Assembly: GCF_014377975.1 (NCBI RefSeq)
Contig: NZ_JACMOO010000362.1
Span: 1 to 64,000, forward strand
Length of the DNA: 64,000 nt
Reading direction: 5' to 3'
From: Ferruginibacter sp.
GTDB lineage: Bacteria > Bacteroidota > Bacteroidia > Chitinophagales > Chitinophagaceae
Notes under the pieces: generated by a model
Seen by the model: the letters and a program-made list of their open reading frames with translations, nothing else
Databases searched by the model: none
Told to the model about the DNA's origin: nothing
Position numbers and translations under genes: made by a program
Part shown: positions 35,923-44,493 of the stretch, in pieces
How positions within the stretch are numbered: position 1 is the first letter of the stretch
Layout: every line of letters starts with the position of its first letter

Positions 35923-36926
35923 TATTTCTTTAAAGCGAGTATGGAAAAATCACTTTCATCTTTTACAATGGTATTGGTTAATTTACCCAGGCCTTCAATT
36001 TCCATGTCTATCACGTCGCCTTCTTTTAACCATTGTTCCTGGTAATGGTCATCGGTTAATTTACCAGTGCCGTTTAATTCAAAAAAACAACCGGTACCCA
36101 CTGTTCCGCTGCCAATAATATCGCCTGCAAATAATTGCGTTCCATAACTGCAACGTTCAATTATTTCAGCAAAGGTCCAGGTCATCTCCTGCATATTTCC
36201 TTTGCTTACCTGTATGCCATTTATGGCGCAGGTCATAGTAAGGTTCCAGGCTTTACCGGTATGATTTTCGGGGCAGGGTATTTCGTATGCTTCAAGCTCG
36301 TCTAATGTAACCAGCATAGGTCCAATAATAGTTGCAAAATCTTTTCCTTTTGCCGGGCCGAGGTTTAAACGCATTTCCTCCATCTGCAACGTTCTTGCAC
36401 TTATATCGTTCATAATCATTAAACCGCCAATATATGCATCGGCATCAGCAGCAGGAATATTTTTACCGGGTTTACAAATTACGATAGCGGCTTCCAGCTC
36501 AAAGTCAAGTTGTTTAAAATGGTCAGGCATGCATACGATTTCTCCAGGACCCTGTATGCTGTTATGATTTGTAAAATAAAAAACGGGGAACTGATCAAAT
36601 TCAGGAATCATATCCATCTTCCGGTTTCGCCTTGCTGCTTCCACATGCTGCCGGAAAGCATACGCATCCCTGCAACTGGCAGGAAAAGGTATTGGGGGCA
36701 GCAATACAGCATCTGCCAATGTAGTGGTATATACATTGCTTTTTAAACCGCTCTTTATTCTTTGTTCGGCATTTTGTGCCACCGGGAAATAATCATCCCA
36801 GTAATTTAAAAACATAGCCATACTGGTAGGCAATTCGGGATGGATAGAATCCATATCATACAAGATACCATCTACACACATTGCCAAACGATCATGTTCC
36901 TCCTTTAAATAGGTTACTAATTTCAT
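35922..36926 (-). CDS. Fumarylacetoacetate hydrolase-family protein
   Basis: A 334-residue FAH-fold enzyme that would cleave a C-C bond in a beta-diketo acid, or act as a hydratase or decarboxylase. Signatures are FELEAAIVICKPGKNIPAADADAYIGGLMIMNDISARTLQ (metal-binding Glu and Asp) and GKDFATIIGPMLVTLDEL, with the C-terminal GDIIGSGTVGTGCFFE. In Bacteroidota this subgroup often accompanies tyrosine or homogentisate breakdown, but no dioxygenase is nearby. ATG 36926 (MKLVTYLKEE) is preferred to a GTG at 36944. Confidence 0.9.
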   Translation of the reverse strand: MKLVTYLKEEHDRLAMCVDGILYDMDSIHPELPTSMAMFLNYWDDYFPVAQNAEQRIKSGLKSNVYTTTLADAVLLPPIPFPASCRDAYAFRQHVEAARRNRKMDMIPEFDQFPVFYFTNHNSIQGPGEIVCMPDHFKQLDFELEAAIVICKPGKNIPAADADAYIGGLMIMNDISARTLQMEEMRLNLGPAKGKDFATIIGPMLVTLDELEAYEIPCPENHTGKAWNLTMTCAINGIQVSKGNMQEMTWTFAEIIERCSYGTQLFAGDIIGSGTVGTGCFFELNGTGKLTDDHYQEQWLKEGDVIDMEIEGLGKLTNTIVKDESDFSILALKK

Positions 36927-37032
36927 ATAATAAAAATAAGGCACGAAAATAGGGTATAAATATTGATAATCACTTTAAGTAAATAGAGCGTTTTAGTGGA
37001 GATTAATTAATTTTACAACAGATTTATATAAT

Positions 37033-37707
37033 ATGAAATTCGATAAAATTCATAATAAAGGACAGGCACGTTTATTTAAAAATCAATATATTGAATACCT
37101 TACCAAAACGCACCCGCTGGTAATTTGGGCAATATATTTACCGGTGATTGCTTTGTTGTTATACTACAGTAACCAGGTGCTCAACATAGAGTTAACGCAT
37201 GTGTTGTTCATTTTTTTTTCAGGTATGTTTTTCTGGACTTTTTTTGAATACATGCTGCATCGTTTTGCTTTTCATTTTATTGCAGAAAACGAAAGGGCCA
37301 TGAAGATTTTGTATATCATTCATGGAAATCATCATGAATATCCCAGAGACCGGGAACGGTTATTTATGCCACCGGTTCCAAGCCTTATTTTATCTTCTGT
37401 AATTTTTAGTATCATGTTTTTTATGGCAAAATGGTTTGTAGTTACAGAAAATATTTTTGCATTTTTTGCGGGCTTTATGCTTGGCTATCTTATATATGGA
37501 ACAATGCATTTTGCCATACATGCGTGGAACCCACCTTATAAATGGATGAAGCCGCTTTGGCGCAATCATCACCTGCACCATTATAAGAATGAACAACGTG
37601 GCTTTGGGGTAAGTACTACTTTATGGGACAGGGTATTTGGTACCATGTTTGACCTGGCGAAAGAAAAAGAAGACAAGGAAAAAGTTAAGGACCTTATGTT
37701 TAAATAA
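37033..37707 (+). CDS. Sterol desaturase/fatty acid hydroxylase-superfamily membrane protein
   Basis: A 224-residue integral membrane di-iron enzyme with four TM helices. His clusters are EYMLHRFAFH, HGNHHEYPRDRERLFMPP, HFAIHAWNPPYKWMKPLWRNHHLHHYKNEQRGFGVST; together they supply the eight or more His ligands of the family. The arrangement resembles Scs7/FA2H fatty-acid 2-hydroxylases, which add a hydroxyl to the acyl chain of sphingolipids. Sphingolipids occur in many Bacteroidota, so that role is plausible though not proven here. Confidence 0.88.
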   Translation: MKFDKIHNKGQARLFKNQYIEYLTKTHPLVIWAIYLPVIALLLYYSNQVLNIELTHVLFIFFSGMFFWTFFEYMLHRFAFHFIAENERAMKILYIIHGNHHEYPRDRERLFMPPVPSLILSSVIFSIMFFMAKWFVVTENIFAFFAGFMLGYLIYGTMHFAIHAWNPPYKWMKPLWRNHHLHHYKNEQRGFGVSTTLWDRVFGTMFDLAKEKEDKEKVKDLMFK

Positions 37708-37755
37708 GAACAACTATTGAAGAATTTTTAAATTAAATAACTTTACCTATACCCG

Positions 37756-38073
37756 TTACCATTTTTCTTCTTCATTTATATCCTCCTCTTTTTTCGTGAA
37801 TTGTTTTCGCAGTAAGTTTTTTTGCTGCTGCCGTTCGATGAGCAGGCGGGCAATTATTTGTCCTGCGTCTTCCTTCGGATTGTCTTTTAACACCTGCTTT
37901 AGTTTTGCCTCGTTTACATCAACCCTATACAGTATGAAAATAAGGTGATCAAAATTATCTTTTATGAGACCGTTTATTTTTTCTGCCAAAAAATTTTCAG
38001 CTTCCTGCATTTCATTTACCGTACCTGGCAATTGAAATGTTTGTTGCAGGTAATATTGCAGTTCCTTATCCAT
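37756..38073 (-). CDS. Hypothetical small soluble protein
   Basis: A 105-residue acidic-basic helical protein beginning MDKELQYYLQQTFQLPGTVNEMQEAENFLAEKINGLI, with a charged tail (KKEEDINEEEKW). I do not recognise a named domain. ATG 38073 is chosen because the longer frame overlaps the TIGR02757 gene. It lies 31 bases downstream of that gene and is probably co-transcribed with it. Confidence 0.6.
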   Translation of the reverse strand: MDKELQYYLQQTFQLPGTVNEMQEAENFLAEKINGLIKDNFDHLIFILYRVDVNEAKLKQVLKDNPKEDAGQIIARLLIERQQQKNLLRKQFTKKEEDINEEEKW

Positions 38074-38104
38074 TTTATTTTTTATAAATATGCATAATAG
38101 TATA

Positions 38105-38884
38105 TCAGTATTTTTCCGCAACACCCAGGCCAAACAAAGCGAAATCATATTTTACCGGATCATATTTATCAAATGTTCTTAAATAATCCGTCAGTTCCAA
38201 AGCTGCATTCCAGTCGGTTTGATTTCGGTGCAATAAATTAAATCTTTTTGAAACCCTGGCTACATGTACATCAACGGGGCAAATAAGCTGGGCAGGTGAA
38301 ATATTTTGCCAGATACCAAAATCCACACCCATGTTATCTTTTCTAACCATCCAGCGTAAATACATATTCAGTCTTTTACACGAAGAATTTTTTTCAGGTG
38401 ATGCAATGTGTTTTTTTGTTCTTTGCGGAATATCGGGTAAAGAAAAGAAATATTTATGAAATTCTTTTAACCCGTTTTCAACCGTTTTATCTTTTTTATT
38501 CATACCCTTTGTAAAAGCAATTTCCAACGAATCATGCAGTGAATAATGGAATCGTAAAAATTCAATAAAGTACAGCAGATCGGTTGCATTAAAAGTGCGG
38601 TGTTTAAAATGCTCCAGTGTTTTTAAATCATTTGCGGTATGATGCATCAAAAAATCATGTGGTGCATTGTTCATCAGTTGCAACAGTTCTTTACTTTTAT
38701 TAATGATGGTAGTGCGGTTACCCCATGAAAATATCGCTGCAAAAAATCCTGCTATCTCAATGTCTTGTTTTTTTGAAAAGAGATGTGGGATTGAAACCGG
38801 ATCATCTTTTATAAAATTGGATTGGTTATAAAAGATAACTTTTGCATCTAATTCTTTTTTTAATTGATTTTGTATATGGTGCAT
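38105..38884 (-). CDS. TIGR02757-family protein
   Basis: A 259-residue conserved protein of the TIGR02757 family, found widely in Bacteroidota and spirochaetes. Family landmarks are DPVSIPHLFSKKQDIEIAGFFAAIFSWGNRTTII, LDRLCKRLN-type SCKRLNMYLRWMVRKDNMGVDFGIW and ICPVDVHVARVSKRFNLL. The pattern (PVD with helical repeats) has been compared to HhH-type DNA glycosylases, but no function is known. Its start shares one base with the stop of the CBU_0592-like gene (TAATG). Confidence 0.9.
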   Translation of the reverse strand: MHHIQNQLKKELDAKVIFYNQSNFIKDDPVSIPHLFSKKQDIEIAGFFAAIFSWGNRTTIINKSKELLQLMNNAPHDFLMHHTANDLKTLEHFKHRTFNATDLLYFIEFLRFHYSLHDSLEIAFTKGMNKKDKTVENGLKEFHKYFFSLPDIPQRTKKHIASPEKNSSCKRLNMYLRWMVRKDNMGVDFGIWQNISPAQLICPVDVHVARVSKRFNLLHRNQTDWNAALELTDYLRTFDKYDPVKYDFALFGLGVAEKY

Positions 38885-39135
38885 TAGTTTGCCCTTGTCG
38901 GTTTATTTTTTTTAAGTATCGCTGCTATGGCGATCACTACCCAAATAATATTTACAATCATAGATGGGTAAGCCTGGTGAACAAATGTATTGATGGTAAA
39001 GAAAATTCCGCCGAACAAATTACTGATGATATATACAACAGAAGAACTTTTGAGTTGCCCGTTGATATTAAAAAAGTAAGCCCCTACAATCAATACCGCA
39101 CCGATCCATCCAATAATTTCGATAAAATAATTCAT
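38884..39135 (-). CDS. CBU_0592-like small membrane protein
   Basis: An 83-residue protein with three hydrophobic segments. It matches the CBU_0592-like pattern: IIGWIGAVLIVGAYFFNINGQLKSSSVVYIISNLFGGIFFTINTFVHQAYPSMIVNIIWVVIAI. The function is unknown; this domain also occurs next to transporters. It is sandwiched between the PLP enzyme gene (4-base gap) and the TIGR02757 gene (one-base overlap), so all four genes of this run are likely one operon. Confidence 0.78.
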   Translation of the reverse strand: MNYFIEIIGWIGAVLIVGAYFFNINGQLKSSSVVYIISNLFGGIFFTINTFVHQAYPSMIVNIIWVVIAIAAILKKNKPTRAN

Positions 39136-39139
39136 AGCA

Positions 39140-40279
39140 CTACCCGATTGCTTTATTTAAATCTGCTATCAGGTCATCTGCATCTTCAATGCCCACACTT
39201 AAGCGGATAAGGCCTTCGCTAAGGCCGTTTTTAATTCTTTCTTCCTTTGGAATGCTCGCATGCGTCATACTTGCAGGATGGTTAATCAATGATTCTACTC
39301 CACCTAAACTTTCTGCCAAAGAAAAAAGATGGGTAGCCGATAAAACCCTTTTTACTTCTTTTTCACTTTCGTCCTTCAACTCAAAACTAATCATACCGCC
39401 AAAGCCCCGCATTTGCTTTTTAGCAATGGCATAGCCTGCACTGTCTTCAAACCCTGGCCAGTAAACTTTTGCAACTTTTGGATGTTTGCGTAACCAGTGT
39501 GCAATTTTTTCGCCATTTTCGCAGTGCTGCCGCATTCTTACATGCAAGGTTTTAATACCCCTTAAAACCAAAAAGCAATCCATTGGGCCGGGTACTGCGC
39601 CACAACTTTTTTGTATAAAATATAATTTTTCTCTCAGGGCCGCATCATTCATCATCAGGCATCCCTGTATTACATCACTGTGACCGCCGAGGTATTTTGT
39701 TGCGCTGTGCATCACAATATCTGCACCCAAATCAATGGGGTTTTGCAGGTACGGGGATGCAAAAGTATTGTCTACACAAAGCAATGCATTTGCTGATTTT
39801 GCAATAACTGCAATGGTTTCAATATCAGTAATGTTCATCAAAGGATTGGTTGGTGTTTCTAACCAGATTAATTTTGTATTTGTTGTTACGGCTGCCTGTA
39901 CATTGGCAGGATTGGTAGTATCAACAAAAATAAATTTTATGTTGTAGCGCTCCCATACTTTGGTAAACAAGCGGTAACTGCCGCCATACATATCGCTGGC
40001 TGCAATTACTTCATCGCCGGGGTTAAGTAATTTTATTACACTGTCTGTTGCGGCAACACCGCTGCTAAATGCAAGGCCGTACCTGGCATTTTCAATGATG
40101 GCATATGCATCTTCCAATGCTTTGCGGGTGGGGTTTTGGCTGCGTGCATATTCGTATCCTTTATTTACGCCGGGTGCTTCCTGTACATAAGTAGAGGTTT
40201 GATAAATGGGCGTCATAATTGCTCCTGTACTGGGGTCTGGCTCCGCACCGGCATGTATTATTTTTGTAGCAAGTTTCAT
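39140..40279 (-). CDS. Cystathionine gamma-synthase/gamma-lyase family PLP enzyme
   Basis: Cys/Met metabolism PLP enzyme, 379 residues, fold type I. Visible elements are YEYARSQNPTRKALEDA, the SGVAATDSV loop that binds cofactor phosphate, TPTNPLMNITDI, LLCVDNTFASPY (cofactor Asp) and the Schiff-base Lys in MHSATKYLGGHSD. The last segment, GGVESLINHPASMTHASIP, is common to gamma-synthases and gamma-lyases. Sequence alone does not separate MetB from a cystathionine or methionine gamma-lyase, so no symbol is given. It leads a minus-strand run with the CBU_0592-like and TIGR02757 genes. Confidence 0.92.
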   Translation of the reverse strand: MKLATKIIHAGAEPDPSTGAIMTPIYQTSTYVQEAPGVNKGYEYARSQNPTRKALEDAYAIIENARYGLAFSSGVAATDSVIKLLNPGDEVIAASDMYGGSYRLFTKVWERYNIKFIFVDTTNPANVQAAVTTNTKLIWLETPTNPLMNITDIETIAVIAKSANALLCVDNTFASPYLQNPIDLGADIVMHSATKYLGGHSDVIQGCLMMNDAALREKLYFIQKSCGAVPGPMDCFLVLRGIKTLHVRMRQHCENGEKIAHWLRKHPKVAKVYWPGFEDSAGYAIAKKQMRGFGGMISFELKDESEKEVKRVLSATHLFSLAESLGGVESLINHPASMTHASIPKEERIKNGLSEGLIRLSVGIEDADDLIADLNKAIG

Positions 40280-40430
40280 GGTATAATTTTTTATTTTTTA
40301 TTTGCAATGCAAAGTAACATCTTTTGTTTTATCCTTTTTGCTTTACAACAGGTAATTGATAATAGTACAGCAGGGTATTTTTATTTTTATGGATAGAGAA
40401 GAATAAAAGCATTTTTACCTGCTGATGTTG

Positions 40431-42311
40431 CTATAGCTCACCTGGTAAAATTTGCGCTGCACAAAGATAACGCCAGTCAAAATTATTACTTTCATGTGCT
40501 GCTTTGGGAGTTATTTTTTTATTGAGTACGGCAGGTTTTAAAATACCTTTTTTAACAAGTTTTCTTTTTGCTTCCTGTATATAATCCTGCAGAATTTCAT
40601 TGTGCATCCATTGAAACTGCGGAGGCTCGTAGCCAACTTTTTCTTTGCGCCATACTATTTCATCCGGCAATTTTTTATCCATCATTTTGCGAAGCAGCCA
40701 TTTTGTCCATCCGTCATGTATTTTAAAACCGGCAGGTAATGTAAAAAGCAACTGCACCAATTCATGACTCAAAAATGGCAGCCTTACTTCCACTCCATGC
40801 GCCATACTGTTGCGGTCAGCAAAACGAAGCAGTTCTTCCAAACCCATTGTTTGGGTATTAAAATATAGAATATCGTTTAGCTTGGTGATGATTGGTTTGT
40901 GTATGCCTTCCCATTCCCTGCCCCTTAATGCTAAAACAAAATCTTTATTAATATCCGGTTGCCGTACACTTTTAAGGTATTCATTTTGCTCTAACTGAAT
41001 GGCTGCATGCGAGGGTAGATAAGCCGCTAAATAATTACTGATACCCCACTTAAAAGAAAGCTTATTTTTTAATAACAGTTGCTTTTCCCTGTAAGTGGCC
41101 AGGAATTTGCTTTTGCCTGCCATTTGCTGTAAATGCCAATGAATATATTTATCGTATCCGGCAAGTATTTCATCTGCGCCCTGGCCATCTAATAAAACTT
41201 TTGTTTGTTGCTGATGCGCCAGTTCAAATACCTTGAATTGCGCATAAATACTGCTGGAAGGAAATGGTTCTTCCTGATGATAACACAGCGTTTTAAAATC
41301 CCTTATCAGTCCCAGCGCAGACGGCTCAGTAAAATGTTGTTCAATCGGTCCGTTTACAATTGATTTTTTAGAAAGGTATTGCGTAACAGTTTTTATATAA
41401 CCGGATTCATCTTTAGCAAACCCTGGAAAAATAGCGGAAAATGTTTTAAAAAAACTACCAGGGTGATGGATAGTTGCCAGGATAGATGAACTATCCAACC
41501 CTCCGCTAAGGCTGGTACCGACTGAAACATCACTACGCAACCTGCGGTTAACTGATAAGGTAAAAAGCTCCCGGCATCTTTCTATAGCATCTTCTGCCGA
41601 AATTTTTTGCACAGAATCTTTATCAAGTTCCCAATAAATATAGGTTTTGTATTGAAGCGTAATGGTATCCAACTTTAAAAAACTGCCCGGTGCAAGGGAA
41701 TAAATATCCTGGAAAAAAGTTTGTTCTTTATCATTGCCATTTTGCACATATCCCAATGCCAGGTAATTCAGCAACATTTTATCATCCGTTTTTTTTGCGA
41801 TGCCCATGGCCCATAAAGCTTTCATTTCACTGGCAAAAGCAAACAGGTTGTTATTGGCCACATAATAAAATGGTTTTTCTCCAAAGCGATCCCTCGCTGC
41901 AAAAACAATCTGTTCTTTTTTGTCCAGTATGGCCAGCGCAAACATGCCGTCAAATTGTTCCAGACAATCTTCTTTCCAGTAATCATACGCCGCTAAAATA
42001 ACTTCCGTATCGCTGCTGTTGTGAAAGTGATATCCTTTTTTAATAAGCGCCTCTTTTATCTCAATATAATTATAAATTTCGCCGTTATAAACAATCGAAT
42101 ACCTGTTAAGATAATGCATGGGTTGGGCAGCAGCAGCAGATAAATCAAGTATGGATAATCTTCTGTGGCCCAGGCCAACAGTACCCCGCTGGTTAATCCA
42201 TTGGGCCTGTCCGTCAGGTCCGCGATGGGCAAGGGCATCTGTCATTTTTTTTAGTTGTTCCCTGGTAACTATAGTAGTATTGGAACTTATAATTCCCGCT
42301 ATTCCACACAT
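40431..42311 (-). CDS. asnB: Asparagine synthetase (glutamine-hydrolysing)
   Basis: A 626-residue class II glutamine amidotransferase. The N-terminal nucleophile is Cys2 (MCGIAGII), the glutaminase half shows ALAHRGPDGQ, LGHRRLSILD and YNGEIYNY, and the C-terminal synthetase half has the pyrophosphate loop SGGLDSSSIL. The length, about 70 residues more than E. coli AsnB, fits the subgroup often found in exopolysaccharide or secondary-metabolite loci, which amidate other acids. No such locus surrounds it here, so free asparagine synthesis remains the default call. Confidence 0.92.
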   Translation of the reverse strand: MCGIAGIISSNTTIVTREQLKKMTDALAHRGPDGQAQWINQRGTVGLGHRRLSILDLSAAAAQPMHYLNRYSIVYNGEIYNYIEIKEALIKKGYHFHNSSDTEVILAAYDYWKEDCLEQFDGMFALAILDKKEQIVFAARDRFGEKPFYYVANNNLFAFASEMKALWAMGIAKKTDDKMLLNYLALGYVQNGNDKEQTFFQDIYSLAPGSFLKLDTITLQYKTYIYWELDKDSVQKISAEDAIERCRELFTLSVNRRLRSDVSVGTSLSGGLDSSSILATIHHPGSFFKTFSAIFPGFAKDESGYIKTVTQYLSKKSIVNGPIEQHFTEPSALGLIRDFKTLCYHQEEPFPSSSIYAQFKVFELAHQQQTKVLLDGQGADEILAGYDKYIHWHLQQMAGKSKFLATYREKQLLLKNKLSFKWGISNYLAAYLPSHAAIQLEQNEYLKSVRQPDINKDFVLALRGREWEGIHKPIITKLNDILYFNTQTMGLEELLRFADRNSMAHGVEVRLPFLSHELVQLLFTLPAGFKIHDGWTKWLLRKMMDKKLPDEIVWRKEKVGYEPPQFQWMHNEILQDYIQEAKRKLVKKGILKPAVLNKKITPKAAHESNNFDWRYLCAAQILPGEL

Positions 42312-42325
42312 AGTTGTAAATATCC

Positions 42326-42352
42326 AAAAAAAATCCCGGCTGGCAGCCAGGA
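42326..42352 (-). terminator. Intrinsic terminator downstream of the DUF2911 gene
   Basis: On the minus strand, TCCTGGCT - GCC - AGCCGGGA forms an 8-position stem with one mismatch, followed directly by eight T. It lies 25 bases after the DUF2911 stop and 15 bases before the asnB start, so it separates the two genes. Confidence 0.65.
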
Positions 42353-42376
42353 CATAAAATATTAATTCAATAATCT

Positions 42377-42940
42377 TTAAAAATAGATGGGAAAATTAAC
42401 CTGGTTATCATCCCAGCCAACCATTAAGTTAGCGCCACCGGTTGATTTTTCAAATGCCATGGCAAAGGATTCCAACACTTCCGTTTGCTTTTGTACCGTT
42501 GCATCTATTCTTACCACATCTTTGGTTTCGTCGTATTTAAAAGATCCCCAGGTATCTGTTTCTTTGTTCAAAATAAGTGTCCATTTATCCTGGTTGGGAA
42601 TACAGTATAAAGTATACCTTCCTTTGTTTATTTTTGTTGTACCAATGCGTACGGTACTATAAAACTCAATTTCTGTTGCTTCGTTGGCGCCTAACCTCCA
42701 TACCTGTCCATAGGCTACGAGATCGCCAAAAATAATACGGCCATTTTTTTGCGGCCTGCTGTAAATTACTCTTGCTACCAATGGCCCGGTGGCTTTGTCC
42801 TGAATTTTTAATACCGGGTAACTGCTGGGATAATAAGCCATATCCATCGGCGACTTATCTACCGGCGGAAATTTCGACTGCGCCTGCAGTGTATTGCTTA
42901 AACAACAAACAATAATAATTAATGCTACAATTTTTTTCAT
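42377..42940 (-). CDS. DUF2911-family exported protein
   Basis: A 187-residue exported protein with signal peptide (IVALIIIVCCLSNTLQAQ). It matches the DUF2911 family: SPMDMAYYP, ARVIYSRPQKNGRIIFGDLVAYGQVWRLGANEATEIEFYSTVRIG and KGRYTLYCIPNQDKWTLILNKETDTWG. A periplasmic beta-sandwich is expected. The family is common in Bacteroidota and Acidobacteria, and its role is unknown. It ends before a good terminator. Confidence 0.9.
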   Translation of the reverse strand: MKKIVALIIIVCCLSNTLQAQSKFPPVDKSPMDMAYYPSSYPVLKIQDKATGPLVARVIYSRPQKNGRIIFGDLVAYGQVWRLGANEATEIEFYSTVRIGTTKINKGRYTLYCIPNQDKWTLILNKETDTWGSFKYDETKDVVRIDATVQKQTEVLESFAMAFEKSTGGANLMVGWDDNQVNFPIYF

Positions 42941-42977
42941 ATTACTATATCAGGGTTTGGTTACAAATATAAAAGAT

Positions 42978-43574
42978 TCAATGGTTATTTAATTCGTTAA
43001 ATGTATAAAAGGCAAATTGCTTAAGCTGAGGAAAAAATTCATTATAACAAATTTGCAGGGCATCATACTGCTCATTAAAAATAGAAAATGCAATGGCAGA
43101 TTCTGATAAATATGCTGCCCGTCTGGCAAGCCCGCCAAAGCTTTTTTCAATGCCTTCTTTATACCTGTAATGGTATAACCAGTTGTGCTGTTGCATGTGG
43201 GGAAATATCTGTTGAAATTTTTGCGGCATTAAATCAAAATCAGTCTGCAGGCTTGCATAGGTAAGCTGGCAAAAAGAATTCAGTTCACCTTCTGTTGAAA
43301 ATTCTTTGGTATCATTGGCGAGAAAGTGATCGTACAACACATCAACAAAAGCGCCGGCGTACAATCGGTAATCTGCTTTAAAAAATTGTTTTGCCTGTCT
43401 TGTAACTGCGTGCTGATCTGTAAACTCATCAATAGCCCGGTGCAGTACCATTCCTTTTTGTATAGCAGCCGGGTAATCAAATTTTTTTTTACCTTTTACA
43501 TAATCATTGATCATGTTACCGGTTAAAATACCAGGTTCATTAAAGGAAAGAAAGGCATGGGCTAAAAAGTTCAT
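42978..43574 (-). CDS. acpH: Acyl carrier protein phosphodiesterase family protein
   Basis: A 198-residue HD-like helical protein of the AcpH family, which removes 4'-phosphopantetheine from acyl carrier protein. It shows MNFLAHAFLS at the start, GNMINDYVKGK, the metal-binding GMVLHRAIDEFTDQH and YAGAFVDVLYDHFLA. ATG 43574 is chosen; an upstream start at 43628 adds an implausible segment. In Bacteroidota such homologues are widespread, and the enzymatic role is inferred from E. coli. Confidence 0.88.
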   Translation of the reverse strand: MNFLAHAFLSFNEPGILTGNMINDYVKGKKKFDYPAAIQKGMVLHRAIDEFTDQHAVTRQAKQFFKADYRLYAGAFVDVLYDHFLANDTKEFSTEGELNSFCQLTYASLQTDFDLMPQKFQQIFPHMQQHNWLYHYRYKEGIEKSFGGLARRAAYLSESAIAFSIFNEQYDALQICYNEFFPQLKQFAFYTFNELNNH

Positions 43575-44461
43575 TGTAATAAAGGTATAAAAATACGCTT
43601 GTAACAAAATGTTATAACCCTTCTTCACTATTTAACCCCTTCATTTATAATTTTAATATTTAGTATAAAAAAATTGCCAAGTATTATCAGTGTTGGATTA
43701 CAGCCGTTTTAAACAGGGAGGAAATCAATTTGTACCGTTTATACCATTTGTATTTTATGGAATGTTTTTGGTAAAGTATTGCCTGCACTGCGGATATTGT
43801 ATTTATAGATTTGTTTCATCAATCAAAAAAAAACTGCCGGCAAAACATCATCATCTAACTAAAAAAAATTACGGCACAAATAAGACTGTATAAAAGCAAA
43901 AAATGTAGCCTGGCAAAAAAAGGAAATATTTTGATTTTGCATCTTTTGTTATGAATGAATTAGTAGTGAACGCTGTCTTAAATGATGAAGGATATTTTGC
44001 AGGAACTTCAGGAACGATTGCTACAGCGCTATTACCGTCTAGTATTCCGATGGTACTTTAACAAAAGTATAGCCAGTACACAGTATTTGGAAAAATAACT
44101 GAACTTACTAACGGTGGGGATCTAATATACCAGCTTCTTTTCGATGATTAAAATAAAATACTGAAATTAAAAATCAGGACAAACGGTGAAATTTTTGTTG
44201 AGAAGAAAATTTAAAAAAATAAAGTACGTATAATTTTTAGCTAAACCCTTCAATTTATTTTGAGGCTTTCTTTATTAAAAACAGATAATCAAAAGTAGTT
44301 TCGGACGGCGTAACCCAGTATGTTATCAGTCCTTGAAAAGCATGTTAATAGAAATTTTAGTTGAAAACCGAATTTAACACAGAACTTGAAAACGACAATA
44401 GAAATACCCTGCCGGTTAATAAAAAAAACTATTTTTGCTATCATTCTTTTTTAAATAAAAA
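43575..44461. other. Long gene-poor stretch, probably decayed sequence
   Basis: About 890 bases without a convincing gene, the longest such stretch in the window. It holds short frames with no family resemblance (for example a 67-codon GTG-started frame at 43690-43893) and the degenerate segment at 44062-44151. Its AT content looks higher than that of the flanking genes. It may be the remains of one or more lost genes. Confidence 0.5.
44062..44151 (+). pseudogene. Possible gene remnant, faintly cyclophilin-like
   Basis: An open stretch of 29 codons with no start reads QKYSQYTVFGKITELTNGGD..., which resembles the YTVFGxV segment of peptidyl-prolyl isomerases. The frame closes with TAA at 44149 and then continues as KILKLKIRTNGEIFVEKK. 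No catalytic region survives. The resemblance is short and could be chance. Confidence 0.2.
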
Positions 44462-44491
44462 TTGACTACCATCTTTATAAAAATAAATTTG
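44462..44491 (+). promoter_or_regulatory. Bacteroidota-type promoter of the deoxyhypusine synthase-like gene
   Basis: TTG (44462-44464) is followed after 19 bases by TAAATTTG (44484-44491), a full match to TAnnTTTG. The ATG begins 2 bases later, so transcription may start at or next to the start codon. Confidence 0.45.
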
Positions 44492-44493
44492 TT

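Noticed and set aside
40280-40430. SAM riboswitch in front of the cystathionine gamma-synthase/lyase gene
   Set aside because: The 150-base gap shows no conserved pseudoknot-like elements; only a distant 7-bp repeat was found.
43690-43893. 67-codon frame with a GTG start in the long gene-poor region
   Set aside because: No recognisable family and no promoter; retained only as part of the gene-poor region note.
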